Assembly (NCBI GenBank): GCA_964405825.1
Contig: CAYOPI010000068.1
Coordinates: 1-16,606, forward strand
Origin: JBHJGM01 sp964405825
GTDB lineage: Bacteria > Verrucomicrobiota > Verrucomicrobiia > Opitutales > JBHJGM01
Direction of reading: 5' to 3'
DNA: 16,606 bases
The notes below the pieces were generated by a model, which made no database searches, was not told the DNA's origin, and was given only the letters and a program-made list of their open reading frames with translations. Position 1 is the stretch's first letter. Each line of letters opens with the position of its first letter. Positions 14,282 through 16,606 of the stretch are shown here, piece by piece. Position numbers and translations under genes: made by a program.

Positions 14282-15349
14282 ATGGAGGGGGTGGCGGCGG
14301 CGCGGGAGCTCGCCGGGCGGGCGTGGCTGGCCACGCTGGTTTCGGTGGAAGGGTCGGCGTGGCGTCGGCCCGGTGCGCGAGCCGTCCTGCTTGAAGACGG
14401 GCGGAGGTTCGGTTCGGTGGCGGGCGTCTGCATCGACGCGGCCCTGCAGCAGGCGCTTTGCGACTGCGCCGACGCGGTCGCGCAGCTGCACACCTTTGAC
14501 GAGCGGCTGAAGCTGGGCTGTCCTGGTGCGCTGCACATCCTCACCGAGCCTCTGGTTGCCGATTGCGCCGCCGTCTTCCTGACGGCGCTGGAAGAAGCCT
14601 GGAGCGAGGGCGGCCCTCTCGAGGTGGCCACGGTCTGGCAGCGCAGTGCCTCGCGGGATTTGCTGGAGCTGGGCCGGGCGGTGCGGTCGGCCAGTGGCGC
14701 GCGGACGGCCGGGTGTACGGAGCTGACCGAGGCCGCCAGGGCGCTCCTGCACGATGCGTCTCCACAATCTGAATACGTGGCCCAGAGCCTGACCGAGCGC
14801 TGGCCGCCGCGCACGCGCGTCCTGCTGGCGATGGATGCCAGCGAGGCCGGTCCCTTTGTTGCCCAGATGCGTCTGCTGGGCTGGCAGTGCGCGCTGTGGG
14901 CCGCCGGCACGGACGCCATTGACGGGGCCGATGGCCCGGTGTTTGCCGGCGAGCGTGCGGATTCGCTGACGGAGCTGCTCGCGGACTTTGACCCGTCGGC
15001 GGTTGTCTCGATGACCCGCCGGCTCAGCCTGGATGAGCGTGTCTTGCGGGCGGCGCTGGCGCTTGAGGCGGTGCCGTACGTGGGACTGGTGGGCTCGCGC
15101 AAGCGCTGCGAGCTTGTCATGGATTCGCTGATACAAGCCGACGAAGCCCTCGCGCAACAGCTGAGTCGCCTGCATGCGCCCTGCGGCCTGGCCCTCTCCG
15201 GCGAGGCTCCGGAGGCGGTGGCGCTTTCAATCGTGGCGGAGATTCAGGCGGTCCTGGGCGAGCGCCCGGCCCCGGTGGATTCACTGCGCGACCAGGCCGG
15301 GGTCCTCCACCAGCGCAGCCTGGAAGCCTTGCGCACGCGCGCGCCCTGA
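14282..15349 (+). CDS. Divergent XdhC/CoxI-family protein
   Basis: 355 residues from ATG 14282 (in-frame GTG 14279 and TTG 14261 are also possible; no start has a good Shine-Dalgarno). The XdhC pattern is clear: TLVSVEGSAWRRPGARAVL (18-36), GSVAGVC (44-50), KLGCPG (77-82), and the C-terminal PYVGLVGSRKRCELV (265-279), LHAPCGL (297-303) and EAPEAVALSIVAEIQAVL. XdhC/CoxI proteins help insert sulfurated molybdenum cofactor into xanthine dehydrogenase-type enzymes. Odd points: the Rossmann GAGH motif expected near 180-190 reads LLAMDASEAG, the usual MTH(D/N) reads SMTRRLSLD (243-251), and GG before the first cysteine is GV. No molybdenum hydroxylase subunit or cofactor gene is in the window. Codons end mostly in G here, unlike the C-ending neighbours. 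The gene follows the acylase by 71 bp and could share its transcript. Confidence 0.78.
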   Translation: MEGVAAARELAGRAWLATLVSVEGSAWRRPGARAVLLEDGRRFGSVAGVCIDAALQQALCDCADAVAQLHTFDERLKLGCPGALHILTEPLVADCAAVFLTALEEAWSEGGPLEVATVWQRSASRDLLELGRAVRSASGARTAGCTELTEAARALLHDASPQSEYVAQSLTERWPPRTRVLLAMDASEAGPFVAQMRLLGWQCALWAAGTDAIDGADGPVFAGERADSLTELLADFDPSAVVSMTRRLSLDERVLRAALALEAVPYVGLVGSRKRCELVMDSLIQADEALAQQLSRLHAPCGLALSGEAPEAVALSIVAEIQAVLGERPAPVDSLRDQAGVLHQRSLEALRTRAP

Positions 15350-15423
15350 AGGCCCCTCGGCGCAGCTCGGCCCTCACAAGGCGACGGCGGGCTCAGGCCT
15401 TTTCCCAGGGAGTGCTGCGCCGT

Positions 15424-16134
15424 TCAGAGCCAGGCTTCGGCGTTGAGCCGGGCGCGCCAGGTGGGCAGGTGGATGGTGGTGGCTTCGCGGCGGGCCTGTT
15501 CGGCGGCAAAGCCGGCCAGGTGGCTCTCGATGGACTGCTGGATGGAGGTGCGCATGTCGGCCGGGGTGGCGGCGGTCATCTCGTCGTAGAGGGCGCGCAC
15601 GAGGGCAGGATCGGCACCGCCGTGGCCGCCCTGGGTGTCGACGTTGAAGCGCTCGAGGGCGTGCCCGTGCTGGTCTTCGACGAGGATGTGGGCACCGCTG
15701 TGGCGATGGATGGAGTCGCCGCCGCGCAGACGCGCCCTGGTGCCGAAGATCTGCAGGGTGCGGCCGGCGTCGAAGGCGGTCATGGTGAGGGAGGCGGTCA
15801 GGCCGGAGCCAAAGCGCAGGCCGACGGTCTGGTGATCGACGGTGGTGTTGTCGCATTGCCAGACACAGCGTCCCCAGGGCGACTCGGCCAGCCAGGCGCG
15901 TTTTTCGGCGTCGGTGGCCTCGTCGGCGCGGTCAAAGACGTGGCGCAGCCAGTTCTTGTGGCGGTCGAGGTAGTGGAGCGCGGAGTACTCGCAGCGGTGG
16001 GCCAGCGGGCAGGGGTCGGTGCAGCGGGCGGTGGCGCCCTCGGGCTGGTGCGCGGCGAACGGACGGTGGCGGTCCCAGGCGAGGAGGGGCTGCGCGCGCT
16101 CGATACCGCGCTTCGCATCACCCGCGCGCTGCAA
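15424..16134 (-). pseudogene. 5'-truncated Gfo/Idh/MocA-family oxidoreductase (C-terminal part only)
   Basis: 236 codons match the C-terminal domain of a Gfo/Idh/MocA oxidoreductase branch: the cysteine cluster ARCTDPCPLAHRCEYSA (36-52, C38/C42/C48), PWGRCVWQCDNTTVDHQTV (86-104), LTASLTMTAFDAGRTLQIFGTR (112-133), QGGHGGADPALVRALYDEM (168-186), and the end segment SIESHLAGFAAEQARRE. Full proteins are about 400-430 residues with an N-terminal NAD(P)-binding Rossmann domain. None is present: upstream on this strand lies the end of an alpha/beta hydrolase, and the same frame upstream of 16134 is not protein-like. The only in-frame start is TTG 16134, which overlaps the hydrolase stop by 17 bp with no convincing ribosome-binding site. 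The remaining part has no stops or frameshifts, so the loss is recent or the region is an assembly junction. Confidence 0.75.
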
Positions 16135-16606
16135 CGGCCGGCGTAGGCTCGGCGCACGCGGCCTCCCGACCCGACGGTAGTGGCTCGCGGTCGATCCAGG
16201 CGAGGGCGTCCCGCCACACCACCTCGCGCTGCAGGTCGCGCAGCAGGAGATGCCAGCCGTCCGGATAGACCACGTGGTTGCAGGGCGTGGCGCCGAGCCG
16301 GTCGAGGATCGCCTTCTGGGCGCTGGGCGGCACGATCTCGTCGCGCTCGCCGATCAGCACCAGAACCGGCCCGGGCACGGTGTCCGCATGCGAGTAGGCG
16401 AGATCCATCAGCTCCACCAAACCTGCGACGGAATCGACCCGCGTCTCCTTGATGAACAGCGGATCGCGCGACAGGCCGCGCAGCACCTCGATGTTGTCCG
16501 ACGGCTGCTTCTTCAGGCCCTCGCCGGTGAACCGCAAGCCGGGTGCCACGGTGGAGACGAACCAGAGCACACCGCGGTAGAACGGGTTGAGCTGGTCGCC
16601 GCCCCA
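16118..16606 (-). CDS. Alpha/beta hydrolase, monoacylglycerol lipase / serine aminopeptidase S33 type (C-terminal part, cut by window edge)
   Basis: 162 codons read in from the right edge to a stop at 16118-16120. The fragment contains KKQPSDNIEVLRGLSRDP and IKETRVDSVAGLVELMD, typical of the cap-to-core return in bacterial lysophospholipase-like hydrolases. It then has the acid residue in LIGERDEIVPP (D89 of the fragment) and the catalytic histidine in YPDGWHLLLRDLQ (H119). The nucleophile serine lies outside the window. Such enzymes hydrolyse acylglycerols or related esters. After AWIDREPLP the last 20 residues are Ala/Pro-rich, not conserved in style, and may reflect a junction with the truncated oxidoreductase downstream. 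The translation upstream of 16570 stays open to the edge, so the gene starts outside. Confidence 0.8.
   Translation of the reverse strand, partial: WGGDQLNPFYRGVLWFVSTVAPGLRFTGEGLKKQPSDNIEVLRGLSRDPLFIKETRVDSVAGLVELMDLAYSHADTVPGPVLVLIGERDEIVPPSAQKAILDRLGATPCNHVVYPDGWHLLLRDLQREVVWRDALAWIDREPLPSGREAACAEPTPAVAARG

Noticed and set aside
15798..16217. Other minus-strand frames overlapping the oxidoreductase/hydrolase junction, examined as the missing N-terminal domain
   Set aside because: They are Arg/Ser/Thr/Pro-rich shadows with no GxGxxG or other Rossmann pattern, so a simple frameshift does not explain the missing half.

Overview
The window is high-GC, C-ending-codon-rich bacterial DNA from a diderm, hopanoid-producing organism. 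Outer-membrane proteins (an MlaA-type lipoprotein, an HpnM/MlaC-type periplasmic protein, an HpnN-type RND exporter) and a radical-SAM hopanoid enzyme support this. The tRNA-Lys gene does not encode its 3' CCA, which argues against a typical gammaproteobacterium. I cannot fix the phylum; Verrucomicrobiota, Planctomycetota-like or alphaproteobacterial lineages are all possible.

Left half (1-8849), a hopanoid / isoprenoid / outer-membrane lipid locus. In order: the N-terminal 515 residues of HpnN (minus, runs off the left edge); a membrane-anchored paraoxonase-like six-bladed propeller (plus); hpnG (minus); a single-enzyme squalene synthase (minus, 8 bp upstream of hpnG); then, divergently, ispH and hpnH (plus), closed by a strong intrinsic terminator; then hpnM and mlaA (minus). 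Together these make isoprenoid precursor (IspH), squalene (Sqs), attach adenosine to the hopane (HpnH), remove adenine (HpnG), and move hopanoids or phospholipids across the envelope (HpnN, HpnM, MlaA). The squalene-hopene cyclase is not in the window.

Right half (8850-16606), mixed accessory and housekeeping genes: a zinc-less MDR oxidoreductase with a possibly near-leaderless promoter; a short GACC-rich tandem repeat; tRNA-Lys(CUU) lying just downstream of, and on the same strand as, the RNA ligase gene rtcB; a large Ntn-hydrolase (penicillin acylase family) lipoprotein; a divergent XdhC/CoxI-type protein with unusual codon usage and eroded nucleotide-binding motifs; a 5'-truncated Gfo/Idh/MocA oxidoreductase; and the C-terminal part of an alpha/beta hydrolase that runs off the right edge.

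No CRISPR array, insertion sequence, integrase or replication origin was seen. The longest stretch without a gene is the 252-bp divergent region 11712-11963. The most interesting idea is that the paraoxonase-like lactonase, lodged between hpnN and hpnG, acts on a lactone form of the hopanoid ribose side chain.
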